Assembly (NCBI GenBank): GCA_034931985.1
Contig: JAYGHB010000008.1
Span: forward strand, 48,747 to 112,746
Length of the DNA stretch: 64,000 bases
Source of the DNA: Halotia wernerae
GTDB lineage: Bacteria > Cyanobacteriota > Cyanobacteriia > Cyanobacteriales > Nostocaceae
Direction: 5' to 3'
In this document: one piece after another, positions 53,464 to 61,594 of the stretch
Layout: each line of letters begins with the position of its first letter
Position numbering within the stretch: position 1 is the stretch's first letter
The notes under the pieces: generated by a model
What the model saw: the letters and a program-made list of their open reading frames with translations, nothing else
Told to the model about the DNA's origin: nothing
The model's database searches: none
Translations under genes and position numbers: made by a program

Positions 53464-55026
53464 ATGGAAATCTTCGATTATGTAATTCTAGGAGCGGGAC
53501 TAGGTGGACTTTCAGCCGCAGCGTGCTTAACTCAACAAGGATATCGGGTAGTAGTTTTAGAAAAACATTATTTACCTGGTGGTTGTTGTCACACCTTTGA
53601 TTATGGTGAATATAGTTTCTGTGCCGACGTACATTATATTTCTCAATGCGGCTTTGGTAAGACTATAACCCAATTTCTCAACTACATTGAGCGAGATGTA
53701 CCCTTTAACAGCCTTGACCCAGATTGTATAGACCGAGTGATTACACCAGAAGCAGATTTTAAAATTCCCTTGGGATGGGAAAATCTGCGATCGCGTTTAC
53801 TATCCACCTTTCCAGAAGAAACCGATGCTATCAACGGCTACTGCAATGAAATTCAGCAAATCCATCAAGAGATTCGTAACTTAGTTCAGGAAGTATGCTG
53901 GTTTGATCAAAAGTGGTCTGACTGGTTGAAGTTGCCAAAATATTGGAATTTATTTTGGAAGCGCAATTGGACTTTGCAAAATTTATATGATCATGTGAAG
54001 TTATCGCCGAAACTGCAAGCAGTGCTAGCGGGACAAAGTGGCGACTATGCGCTACCACCTCAAGAAATTGCCCTACTTACTCATACTTCTCTGGTTGGGG
54101 ACTATTCAGAAGGTGCTTACTATCCCAAACATCACTTTAAACACTTTGTTGATACCATTACAGAGGTGATTACCGCAGGTGGAGGAGTAATTGCATATTC
54201 AACCCCAGTTAATCATATTCAAGTTAGCAACCATCAAATCCACAGCGTGCTTGCCAATGGTAAAACCTATCGGGCGACCAAAGCTTATATCAGCGACCTT
54301 GACCCTAAACTAACAGTGCATTTGATGCATGATCACGAAGCTCTCAGCCGCAGAGAACGTCAACGTCTTACTAGCTACGAATATTCAACTAGTGCTTTTA
54401 ACATTTACTTAGGTTTAGATAATCGCTTTAACCCGCAACAATACGGCATCGGTAATTGGAATCTTTGGTACTACCCTACAGGCGACCTAAATAGAGAATA
54501 TCAACGACAACTACATGGTAACTTAAGTCGTCCGTGGATTTTTCTTTCTTGTCCGACAATGAAATCTAGCGAACCGGGTATGGGGCCAGAAGGACATCAT
54601 GTTTTGGAAATTGCTACAGTTTGCCCTTATGAACCTTTTGAAGACTTGCACAAAAATAATCAAAAAGCCTATAAAGCCAAAAAGCGGGAAGTTTACCAAC
54701 AGATTATGACCAGTGTACGAGATTTGATACCAGATGTAGATCACTATGCCCGAATGAAAGTTTACGGTACACCCACCACTAGCGAATTTTATTTGGGACA
54801 ACCGCAAGGAAATATTTACGGTGCGAAGCTAGTTCCCAAACAAGTAGGTTTAAATCGTCTGGGATATATCACAGAACTACCTAACCTCTTTTTGGTAGGG
54901 GCGAGTGCAGGGTATCCTAGCGTACCGGGTGTAATTGGTAATGGTATAGATGTAGTGGAATTAATTACAGGGCAATCAGTGCGGCGGAAAATTGCAGTAC
55001 CCAAGTCTTTGGTTGAAGTTAGTTAA
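53464..55026 (+). CDS. CrtISO/phytoene-desaturase-type FAD oxidoreductase
   Basis: The 520-residue protein begins with a dinucleotide fold, YVILGAGLGGLSAAACLTQQ, followed by the acidic EKHYLPGGCCHTF. It ends with the family's FAD-binding signature LFLVGASAGYPSVPGVIGNG. It belongs to the group of carotenoid cis-trans isomerases, retinol saturases and phytoene desaturases. The sequence does not say which substrate is used, and it may be a paralogue and not the main CrtH. AGGAGA seven bases before ATG 53464 supports this start. A longer frame begins six codons upstream. No carotenoid genes are adjacent. Confidence 0.85.
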   Translation: MEIFDYVILGAGLGGLSAAACLTQQGYRVVVLEKHYLPGGCCHTFDYGEYSFCADVHYISQCGFGKTITQFLNYIERDVPFNSLDPDCIDRVITPEADFKIPLGWENLRSRLLSTFPEETDAINGYCNEIQQIHQEIRNLVQEVCWFDQKWSDWLKLPKYWNLFWKRNWTLQNLYDHVKLSPKLQAVLAGQSGDYALPPQEIALLTHTSLVGDYSEGAYYPKHHFKHFVDTITEVITAGGGVIAYSTPVNHIQVSNHQIHSVLANGKTYRATKAYISDLDPKLTVHLMHDHEALSRRERQRLTSYEYSTSAFNIYLGLDNRFNPQQYGIGNWNLWYYPTGDLNREYQRQLHGNLSRPWIFLSCPTMKSSEPGMGPEGHHVLEIATVCPYEPFEDLHKNNQKAYKAKKREVYQQIMTSVRDLIPDVDHYARMKVYGTPTTSEFYLGQPQGNIYGAKLVPKQVGLNRLGYITELPNLFLVGASAGYPSVPGVIGNGIDVVELITGQSVRRKIAVPKSLVEVS

Positions 55027-55136
55027 TAAATTTGAAGAATCCCCATGATTTTTACCCCTAAAGAATTAATCAAACAGACCACTAATGGCTCATTGCCTTT
55101 GAGCGCAACCTTTAATGATTAAATGAACAATATTAA

Positions 55137-56105
55137 TCACGCAAACATTTGATCGCGGTTATGAGGTACATCGAAATCAATCACAGGCCCTTTCGGTATA
55201 ATGCGTGTGGGATTCACCTGAGGATGACTTTTATAATAATGTCGTTTAATGTGGTCAAGATTACAAGTGTCTTTCACTCCCGGAAATTGGTAGAGGTCTT
55301 TGAGATAATTCCATAGATTGGGATACTCTACAATTCGGTGTACATTACATTTGAAATGCACATAGTAAACGGCATCAAAACGAAACAGAGTAGTAAACAT
55401 ACACCAATCCGCCTCGGTAATTTGATCTCCACAAAGATAACGTTGTTTTGCTAATATTTTTTCCCAATAACCTAAAGCCCTAAATAATTCTGTTACCGCC
55501 TCATCATAAGCTGATTGACTAGTAGCAAATCCAGCCCGATACACACCATTATTTATGGGTTGATAAATTGCATCAATTGTTTCATCAATTACTTTTTGCA
55601 GAGGTGCTGGATAAAAATCTATATCTTTCTGAGCAAAGGCATTAAATTCTGTATCCAACATGCGGATGATTTCACGGGACTCGTTATTGACAATTGTCCC
55701 GGTTTGTTTATCCCATAAAACTGGGACTGTTACTCTTCCAGTGTAGTTAGGTTCAGCCTTAAGATAAATTTGCCAGAGATATTGTGTACCGTTAACAGTA
55801 TCAGGAATACTCCCCGGTTCCTCGGTAAATTCCCAACTATTTTGATCAATTTCTGCTGCAACTACCGATAAGCCAATCACATTTTCTAATCCCTTTAACT
55901 GGCGCACAATTGCAGTGCGACAAGCCCAAGGACAAGCCCAAGAAATATACAAATGATAACGCCCTGGCTCAGCTTTAAACCCACTAGAGCCATCGGCTGT
56001 GATTTGATCGCGGAAAGTAGTTGATGGACGAACAAATCTACCTTGAGAATCTTCTTGATCCCGCTTTGATATCCATTTACCATCTTTGAGGATTCCCAAA
56101 CCCAT
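55137..56105 (-). CDS. Glutathionyl-hydroquinone reductase (ECM4/YqjG type GST)
   Basis: The 322-residue protein is a xi-class glutathione transferase: catalytic cysteine in ISWACPWACR, the N-terminal marker RDQITADGSSGFKAEPGRYHLY, and NNESREIIRML in the thioredoxin-like half. The C-terminal helical domain includes YLCGDQITEADWCMFTTLFR and DTCNLDHIKRHYY. It reduces glutathionyl-hydroquinones with glutathione. AGGAG six bases before the ATG at 56105 fixes this start over one eight codons upstream. A gatC gene lies 42 bp upstream on the same strand. The quinone link to photosynthetic electron carriers is conceivable but unproven. Confidence 0.9.
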   Translation of the reverse strand: MGLGILKDGKWISKRDQEDSQGRFVRPSTTFRDQITADGSSGFKAEPGRYHLYISWACPWACRTAIVRQLKGLENVIGLSVVAAEIDQNSWEFTEEPGSIPDTVNGTQYLWQIYLKAEPNYTGRVTVPVLWDKQTGTIVNNESREIIRMLDTEFNAFAQKDIDFYPAPLQKVIDETIDAIYQPINNGVYRAGFATSQSAYDEAVTELFRALGYWEKILAKQRYLCGDQITEADWCMFTTLFRFDAVYYVHFKCNVHRIVEYPNLWNYLKDLYQFPGVKDTCNLDHIKRHYYKSHPQVNPTRIIPKGPVIDFDVPHNRDQMFA

Positions 56106-56146
56106 ATTTATCTCCTGAGTAACAGTCAACCAATTGAGATTATTGA

Positions 56147-56437
56147 CTAATCAGCATTGAGGATTTTTGGTACTTTGAAAAATTCGCCTTCTTGTTCAGG
56201 CGCACTGTTGAGGATGGCTTCGCGATCAGGATAGGGCTGCAATTCATCCTCTCGTGTCACATTGCTGACATCAATTGCCCGTGTTGTGGGAAGTACATCA
56301 CTCACATCTAGTTCATTTAGCTGTTCGATATAACCTAAAATACTTCCTAGCTGAGTGGTGAATTGTTCTTCTTCTTCTGGTGTTAATTCTAAACGAGCGA
56401 GAAGGGCTACTTTACGAACTTGTTCACGATCAATCAT
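56147..56437 (-). CDS. gatC: Glutamyl-tRNA(Gln)/aspartyl-tRNA(Asn) amidotransferase subunit C
   Basis: The 96-residue protein has the GatC signature from its start: IDREQVRKVALLARLELTPE, then FTTQLGSILGYIEQLNELD and DVLPTTRAI, and it ends GEFFKVPKIL. GatC wraps around GatA in the amidotransferase that makes Gln-tRNA. Starting at MIDREQV gives the normal length. A start six codons upstream would only add a non-conserved lead. gatA and gatB are not in the window. Confidence 0.93.
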   Translation of the reverse strand: MIDREQVRKVALLARLELTPEEEEQFTTQLGSILGYIEQLNELDVSDVLPTTRAIDVSNVTREDELQPYPDREAILNSAPEQEGEFFKVPKILNAD

Positions 56438-56466
56438 TTTTAAGTCAAGAGTCAATGGTTAACACT

Positions 56467-56506
56467 CAAGAGTCATTAGTCAATAGCTCATGACTAATGA
56501 CTCTTG
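56467..56506 (-). terminator. Perfect 16-bp hairpin after ycf3
   Basis: Arms 56467-56482 and 56491-56506 are perfect complements around an eight-base loop, beginning one base after the ycf3 stop codon on the minus strand. There is no T run, so it may be a 3'-end stabiliser as well as a terminator. The arms contain TGACTAATGAC, but in the opposite arrangement to the TetR operator. Confidence 0.6.
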
Positions 56507-56507
56507 A

Positions 56508-57029
56508 CTAAAAGAATACGTCAACTTGCGATCGCTTGGTGGTCTTCAGCCAGTTTTGGGCTTCAATGTAGTTATTGGGAGCCATGCGAATAGCTCTAAT
56601 CCAATAATCGGCTGCTTGGTCAAACAGTGCTTCGCCAGCATCGTTATCCCCGTCTTCTTTGGCTTTTTCGCCTTGGTAATGGTAAATTACGGCGATGTTG
56701 TTCAAGGCTTGAGGTAAACGTGGGTTTAACTCAATTGCTTGATGATACAGTTCTAAAGCTTTGGTATGGTCGCCATTACTAGCATAGATTAGCCCCATAT
56801 TGTAGAGAATATAACCGCGATCGTTCTGGTCTTCCTCTAGTGATAGGGCTTCTTCATAGTAGTCCAATGCTTCGGCATATTCCCCTTCTGCTTGAGCTGA
56901 CATGCCATCTCGATAGTACACAAACGCTTCTTTAGCTTTTTTGTTAGCTGGCAAGAGCTTGAGGATCAGATCCGCCATGACTGTAAAAGATTTATCAACA
57001 AAGTTATCGTTTTTTTGTGTTCTTGGCAT
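56508..57029 (-). CDS. ycf3: Photosystem I assembly protein Ycf3
   Basis: The 173-residue protein matches Ycf3 throughout: MPRTQKNDNFVDKSFTVMAD at the start and three TPR units including YYEEALSLEEDQNDRGYILY, HTKALELYHQAIELNPRLPQ and AADYWIRAIRMAPNNYIEAQ. It is a thylakoid-associated chaperone for photosystem I assembly. Length and start are standard. A heptamer tandem repeat lies in its upstream region (57057-57098). Confidence 0.96.
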   Translation of the reverse strand: MPRTQKNDNFVDKSFTVMADLILKLLPANKKAKEAFVYYRDGMSAQAEGEYAEALDYYEEALSLEEDQNDRGYILYNMGLIYASNGDHTKALELYHQAIELNPRLPQALNNIAVIYHYQGEKAKEDGDNDAGEALFDQAADYWIRAIRMAPNNYIEAQNWLKTTKRSQVDVFF

Positions 57030-57056
57030 ATTTATCTATTAATTAGTTGGACATTA

Positions 57057-57098
57057 GGCATGGGGTATGGGGCATGGGGCATGGGGCATGGGGCATGG
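57057..57098. repeat. GGCATGG heptamer tandem repeat, six copies
   Basis: Six 7-bp units (five GGCATGG and one GGTATGG) lie directly upstream of ycf3. Short tandem repeats of this type are typical of heterocystous cyanobacteria and are often variable in copy number. The run sits where the ycf3 promoter should be. Confidence 0.8.
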
Positions 57099-57171
57099 GA
57101 CATAAAGTTTTAACTTCTTTTTCTCCTTGTCCCCTTGTCTCCCTGCTTCTTTTTCCTAGTACACTCAATAG

Positions 57172-57873
57172 CTAATTTAACTGATTTGAGGGGTCATTCT
57201 TCTGGCTGAGGGGCATGATACATTCTGGACTGTTGTGTTGAGCCTTGTTAACCAAGGTGCTGACTGGGTATGCAGTCATTACTGTTTCTGGATAAGGCTG
57301 CAATAGCTGCTGTAGTGGTTCAGGTGTTTGTATTTGGGGGTCTAGCCACAAATCGTAATCTTTTGGAGCAATAATTACTGGCATGCGATCGTGGATTGGT
57401 TGCAGTAGTTCATTGGCTGCCGTTGTCAAAATTGTACAAGAAATGATTTCTTCTTTTTCAGGCGTTTCCCATCTTTCCCACAATCCTGCAAAGCCGAAGG
57501 GTTGCCCATCTTGCAACCGAAAATAAAATGGTTGCTTCTTGCTTTTTTGCCGTTGCCACTCATAAAAGCCGTCAGCTACGACTAAACAGCGTCGGCGTTT
57601 GAAAGCCGAACGGAAAGCAGGTTTTTCGGCAACGGTTTCGGCTCTAGCGTTGATTAGCTTTGTCCCTATGCTGGGATCTTTTGCCCATGAAGGAATTAAT
57701 CCCCAGCGTAACTGTTGGAATTCACGCTGATCTTTTTCAGCGTTATGTAGCACTGTTGCCACCATTTGCGTAGGTGCAATGTTATATTGAGCCGCCAAAT
57801 CTGGGATTTGCTCTACATGGAAAACTTGGGCTAATGCTGCTGCTGACTGGTTTAAAGTGAATCTTCCACACAT
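57172..57873 (-). CDS. SRAP-domain protein (YedK/HMCES type)
   Basis: Starting at MCGRFT leaves cysteine 2 as the catalytic nucleophile once Met is removed. Other active-site residues are present: asparagine in KLINARAET, glutamate in ADGFYEWQ and histidine in IHDRMPVII. SRAP proteins bind abasic sites in single-stranded DNA through a covalent thiazolidine bond and protect forks. The 233-residue length is normal. The reading frame extends 13 codons upstream, but these would bury the cysteine and are rejected. The gene is not near other repair genes. Confidence 0.92.
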   Translation of the reverse strand: MCGRFTLNQSAAALAQVFHVEQIPDLAAQYNIAPTQMVATVLHNAEKDQREFQQLRWGLIPSWAKDPSIGTKLINARAETVAEKPAFRSAFKRRRCLVVADGFYEWQRQKSKKQPFYFRLQDGQPFGFAGLWERWETPEKEEIISCTILTTAANELLQPIHDRMPVIIAPKDYDLWLDPQIQTPEPLQQLLQPYPETVMTAYPVSTLVNKAQHNSPECIMPLSQKNDPSNQLN

Positions 57874-58076
57874 ACATTTTTTTCCGCTTACTGAATAAAA
57901 ATAAACCTTCAAATATAGAGCTAAATAATACTATTATTTTTTATTTTCTCAGATAATTCTGTCTTTTAGGTAGATACATAAAATAAATGAAAATATCCTG
58001 TTATGAAAGAATAGTTTTGTAAGATATTGTATTTTAGTCCCTCAATATTCAATACCTTCTTCAACATATTGTGAAC

Positions 58077-58691
58077 ATGGAAACGCTGCGCTTGTACGAT
58101 TTTTTACCCTCTGGGAATGGTTATAAGATACGTCTTTTATTGACACAAATGGGTATGCCCTTTGAAAGGATAGAGATTAACATCTTGAAGGGAGAGACTC
58201 GAACACCGGAATTTTTAAGTAAAAATCCCAACGGTAAGATACCAGTTTTAGAAGTGGCATCTGGCAAGTATTTAGCAGAATCAAATGCCATATTGGTGTA
58301 TTTGAGTGAATACACAGAATTTTTACCTTACGATCGCTTTTTAAGAGCGCAAGTGTTCCAATGGTTATTTTTTGAACAATATAGTCATGAACCTTTTATT
58401 GCGACATCAAGATTTTTGACTTCTATTTTAGGTAAAGCTCAGGAGTATCATGTAGCAATAGAGCAAAAGCGTGAACCAGGCTACGCAGCACTAAAAGTGA
58501 TGGAAAACCATTTAATCTCTCGTACCTTCTTGGTCGATGAACGTTATACTATTGCCGATATTGCCTTATTTGCTTATACTCACGTTGCCCATGAAGGTGG
58601 GTTTAATTTGGCGAAATTTCCTGCTATTCAAGCTTGGATAGAACGAATTAAAACTCAACCTAATTATATAAGTATTACGCAAGATAAATAA
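58077..58691 (+). CDS. Glutathione S-transferase family protein
   Basis: The 204-residue protein has a thioredoxin-like N-terminal half with LYDFLPSGNGYKIRLLLTQ, the cis-Pro loop KIPVLEV and the Glu-Ser pair AESNAILVYL. The helical C-terminal half includes YTIADIALFAYTHVAHEGGF. The Ser near residue 11 is the probable activating residue. It resembles bacterial beta/theta-like GSTs. Substrate unknown. The ATG at 58077 is used; a GTG lies two codons upstream. Confidence 0.9.
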   Translation: METLRLYDFLPSGNGYKIRLLLTQMGMPFERIEINILKGETRTPEFLSKNPNGKIPVLEVASGKYLAESNAILVYLSEYTEFLPYDRFLRAQVFQWLFFEQYSHEPFIATSRFLTSILGKAQEYHVAIEQKREPGYAALKVMENHLISRTFLVDERYTIADIALFAYTHVAHEGGFNLAKFPAIQAWIERIKTQPNYISITQDK

Positions 58692-58895
58692 GCTGATATG
58701 CATTTAGCTTGTATGAATCGGGAGAGGGTATTATTAATCCAGAAGTTAGAACTTAATATACTCCTGAATCCTGAATTTCGGCTCCTATAGTTAAACATCT
58801 GTATCAATTTCAATCAGCTTTTGCCGAGAGGATAAACCTAACTTAATCCTGATGTGAGATTTAGGCACATCAAATTTTTCAGATAGTAGTTTAAT

Positions 58896-60044
58896 AGACA
58901 CGTCCGGAATATGATTTGGGTACAAAAAAATGGTAGAAAGTAAAATTGACCCTCTACCAACATCTAATTAAATGATTAGTATCTTTGATTATATACAAAA
59001 GTATCCCTCGCGTGCAAAGCAACTTTTGGGGATTAGTTATGACCAATTTACTGACCTTGTAAACTATGCTAAAAAAAGTCATGAAGAAGAACAACTCAAA
59101 CTTGAACAGAGGAAAGTTAGAATACATCGTCGTGGAGGTGGACGCAAAGAATTATTATCCATCCCAGAACAAGTATGTTTGTGCTTGTTTTATCTGAGAC
59201 AAATACCCACATTTGAAGTTTTAGGAATAATGTTTGGTATATCAAAAACTTTATCTAATGATACTTTTCATGACTGGAGAAAAATATTACGTAAGATTAT
59301 ACCTTCTAGTTTAATAGAACAAGTCGAAGATAAAGAAGGAGATTTAATGATTGTACAAGAAATATTAACGAGTTTTAAGTTACTGGTCGATAGTCTAGAA
59401 CAGCCGATTGATAGACCATCTGACAACGAAGAGCAAAAAAAGTTCTTTTCTGGGAAGAAAAAACAGCATACTGTAAAAAACCAGATAGTTTCCTTGCCAG
59501 AAGGGAAAGATATAATTGATATTAAAGTAGGTTATCCTGGACCAACGGCAGACATAAAATTATTTCGAGAGCAACAAACAAAATTTGATGAAAAACAAGA
59601 ATTTGAGGGAGATAAAGCGTATCAAGGTGGGAATAATATTACTACCCCTCATAAGAAAAAAAGAAAACAACAATTAAATGAACAACAAAAAGAAGAAAAT
59701 AAAGCTCTATCAAGTAAGCGTATATTTGTTGAGCATTTAATACGTGTTGTAAAAATTTTCCAAGTTGCATCACAAAGATTTAGATTAAATGCTGATGTTT
59801 ATAATGAAATAGTTTTGTTAGTTTGTGGTCTGGTAAGACTGCGAATTGGAACTTTTGTCTTACCGAATACCGAAATAACTTAGTATTAATTAAAAATTGT
59901 GTTTGCGTTGGGCAAGAGTATGTATTTTTCTGCTCTAAACTATCAGTAACTATATCAAACACTGATTTCTTCGTTGAAACAGAATCTGCAAGGACTGGTC
60001 TCAAAGCCTTGTAAATATTGGCTTGCGAGTTTTCGGATGGGTCT
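58896..60044 (+). mobile_element. IS5-family-like insertion sequence, 1149 bp, complete
   Basis: The left end AGACACGTCCGGAA and the complement of the right end AGACCCATCCGAAA match at 11 of 14 positions. A 3-bp direct repeat, AAT, flanks the element at 58893-58895 and 60045-60047. One transposase gene reads left to right, followed by about 160 bp of non-coding DNA. The ends were located from the interrupted DUF167 gene, so the boundaries are precise. Confidence 0.85.
58972..59883 (+). CDS. IS5-like DDE transposase
   Basis: The 303-residue protein has an N-terminal helix-turn-helix region of the Tnp_4 type (LSIPEQVCLCLFYLRQIPTF) and a DDE_Tnp_4-like catalytic core. Candidate catalytic residues are the first Asp in LLVDSLEQPIDRP, the second in YPGPTADIKLFRE and the Glu in RIFVEHLIRVVKIF. 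GDKAYQGG is a typical landmark. The frame is uninterrupted, so the element may still be active. The start lies 76 bp inside the left end. Confidence 0.9.
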   Translation: MISIFDYIQKYPSRAKQLLGISYDQFTDLVNYAKKSHEEEQLKLEQRKVRIHRRGGGRKELLSIPEQVCLCLFYLRQIPTFEVLGIMFGISKTLSNDTFHDWRKILRKIIPSSLIEQVEDKEGDLMIVQEILTSFKLLVDSLEQPIDRPSDNEEQKKFFSGKKKQHTVKNQIVSLPEGKDIIDIKVGYPGPTADIKLFREQQTKFDEKQEFEGDKAYQGGNNITTPHKKKRKQQLNEQQKEENKALSSKRIFVEHLIRVVKIFQVASQRFRLNADVYNEIVLLVCGLVRLRIGTFVLPNTEIT

Positions 60045-60153
60045 AATTAACTCTTCATTCGCTTTACCATCTACTGGTGGAGATTTTAAATGTACAATCA
60101 GGCTACCATCAGGTTGTTCTGTAATCTTTTGCTGTTTTGAGTTAGGTTTAACT

Positions 60154-60564
60154 TTAACTTTTTTTTGCATAACCTATTCTCTGTAACTGTCGCAGCCACA
60201 ACCAACCTAAAATACAACCCAATACATAATGAGGAAAATCCCACCAAGCAAAGGTAGTACCCAGCAACCATTTACCTATTAATATAGCGCGAATCTCTTG
60301 CAATAGTGGCGGATGCCAAAGTTGCAAAAATTCCAGGATACAGGTAGTGATAAAAACCCATAGAGGAATTTGCTTTACAGCTACTCGACTTCTGAAAAAC
60401 CAAAATGCGAATAAGCACCAAAATATTTCATAAAATACAGCTGCTCCATAGTTATTAAACCATTGATGGGCAAGACCAGTGTAGTACTTAAAGAAAAAGC
60501 CCATCACTACGACGATTAGTAGAGACAGGATAATCAATATTGCTTGCTGACGGTTTCGGAGCAT
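60154..60564 (-). CDS. DUF2809-family membrane protein
   Basis: The protein is about 136 residues with four hydrophobic helices. The landmarks YYTGLAHQWFNNYGAAVFYE, TCILEFLQLWHPP and LGTTFAWWDFPHYVLGCILG match DUF2809. The function is unknown. The start is uncertain: ATG at 60564, or GTG at 60606 adding fourteen residues. Its stop codon overlaps the start of the interrupted DUF167 gene, which suggests former co-translation. Confidence 0.8.
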   Translation of the reverse strand: MLRNRQQAILIILSLLIVVVMGFFFKYYTGLAHQWFNNYGAAVFYEIFWCLFAFWFFRSRVAVKQIPLWVFITTCILEFLQLWHPPLLQEIRAILIGKWLLGTTFAWWDFPHYVLGCILGWLWLRQLQRIGYAKKS

Positions 60565-60620
60565 TATTTCAAGATTTGAGACTAAGGAAAATTTTAGTCT
60601 CTGCACTAACCTCTCTCAAT

Positions 60621-60744
60621 AATTCGTAATCTAGAATCTTAATTACGAATTGCGTTAGCGAGTCCACGTATCACTAAAGCGAAAGCTCCGCTAAAGCGGA
60701 GCGTCTTCACCAGAGCGTCATTACGAATTACGAATTACGAATTA
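60621..60744. repeat. Small dispersed repeat with AATTCGTAAT/ATTACGAATT ends
   Basis: AATTCGTAAT at the left faces ATTACGAATT at the right, and the right end carries three tandem ATTACGA units (60720-60744). The middle has a GC hairpin (GCTCCGC, loop TAAA, GCGGAGC, 60685-60702). The whole 124 bp can fold and fits the small non-coding repeats of Nostoc. Confidence 0.6.
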
Positions 60745-60749
60745 TTTAA

Positions 60750-61304
60750 TTATGGATATCGTCTGCTACCAGCACCTACTACACCGATTTTGTGGCGATA
60801 GGAAAGTTCAGCACCAAACCAGCCGGAAAGGCTAGTTAGTGTACCAACAATTAGCGAAAGTACTAATCCCCAAGGTAGTATACGCGCTTCAGCATCGCCT
60901 ACACGAAGAAGAAAGTTGACAAGTGTTAAAACGAGTATAGAAACGTTAAGAATCAAATGCGTCCAACCAGCGCTGCGCTTGCGGACTCGTTCAATTTTCA
61001 AAAAGTCGGTGATGCCGATTAGCGATGCTAAAACACCTCCAGCTAATCCCAGTCCGATTAACCATAAAGAAGCCCTAGCCCAGAAGAAATCACGAGTTAA
61101 CCAATAACCGAAGTCGCTTCCCAAGGCGGCGGCTAAAAAGGCTATGGGAAAAATCACACTCAGGGGGTGTAGAGGATGTCCAGCGATCGCTACTGTACTC
61201 GGTACGCCAGTATCACGATACTCACTGTCGTTACTTTCAATAATTGGTGGAATATTTGGGAAAGGCGTAGAACTTGTTTGTGCTTGTGTATCTGTAGTTT
61301 CCAT
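60750..61304 (-). CDS. DUF2231-family membrane protein
   Basis: The 184-residue protein has a 40-residue polar N-terminus, then IAGHPLHPLSVIFPIAFLAA, the typical DUF2231 opening, with four membrane helices and the marker GITDFLKIERVR. Function unknown. It is found in many bacteria, sometimes with oxidoreductases. It is divergent from the hemerythrin gene across a 290-bp gap. Confidence 0.88.
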   Translation of the reverse strand: METTDTQAQTSSTPFPNIPPIIESNDSEYRDTGVPSTVAIAGHPLHPLSVIFPIAFLAAALGSDFGYWLTRDFFWARASLWLIGLGLAGGVLASLIGITDFLKIERVRKRSAGWTHLILNVSILVLTLVNFLLRVGDAEARILPWGLVLSLIVGTLTSLSGWFGAELSYRHKIGVVGAGSRRYP

Positions 61305-61594
61305 GATTTAGTATCCTATATTTAAGTAAAGAGAATTTTATGATTTAATCTCCTGTTTTAATATCCTTGAGTCAATGTAAGAAACTAACATTAAAATTTT
61401 ATCTATCTGGCGATGGAGTACAGATGAAATAGTTATCTATCTAAAAGAATAAGTATAAACTTTGATGATAAAAATAGTCGTTTTTATATCTAGAGTTATG
61501 AAGTAATCGTTCAAAAGAAAGAGGAAACTTTCATGAAACTTATGGCAACCTGAGATAAGCAATGATCTGAACACTTTTCCGAGGAGAACTCAAA

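Larger units (their letters stand above)
58791..60170 (-). pseudogene. DUF167 (YggU/UPF0235) gene split by an IS element
   Basis: The N-terminal half (60170 to 60045, MQKKVKVKPN through KANEELI) and the C-terminal half (58892 to 58791, KLLSEKFDVPKSHIRIKLGL to the stop) lie on either side of the element at 58896-60044. With the element and one 3-bp target copy removed, they join in frame as KANEELIKLLSEKFDVPKSH, giving about 75 residues, the normal family length. The frame that now continues past KANEELI reads into element DNA and is chimeric. DUF167 proteins are small and of unknown function. The start overlaps the DUF2809 stop by 17 bp, so the two were coupled. Confidence 0.88.

Noticed and set aside
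56467..56506. TGACTAATGAC-containing palindrome as a fourth TetR operator
   Set aside because: The arms run TTAGTCA...TGACTAA with an eight-base centre, the reverse arrangement to TGAC-N6-GTCA, and it lies right after ycf3 as a 3'-end hairpin.
59955..60170. Stand-alone 71-residue protein
   Set aside because: Its first 42 residues are DUF167 and the rest is translated from the end of the insertion sequence, so it is a chimera.
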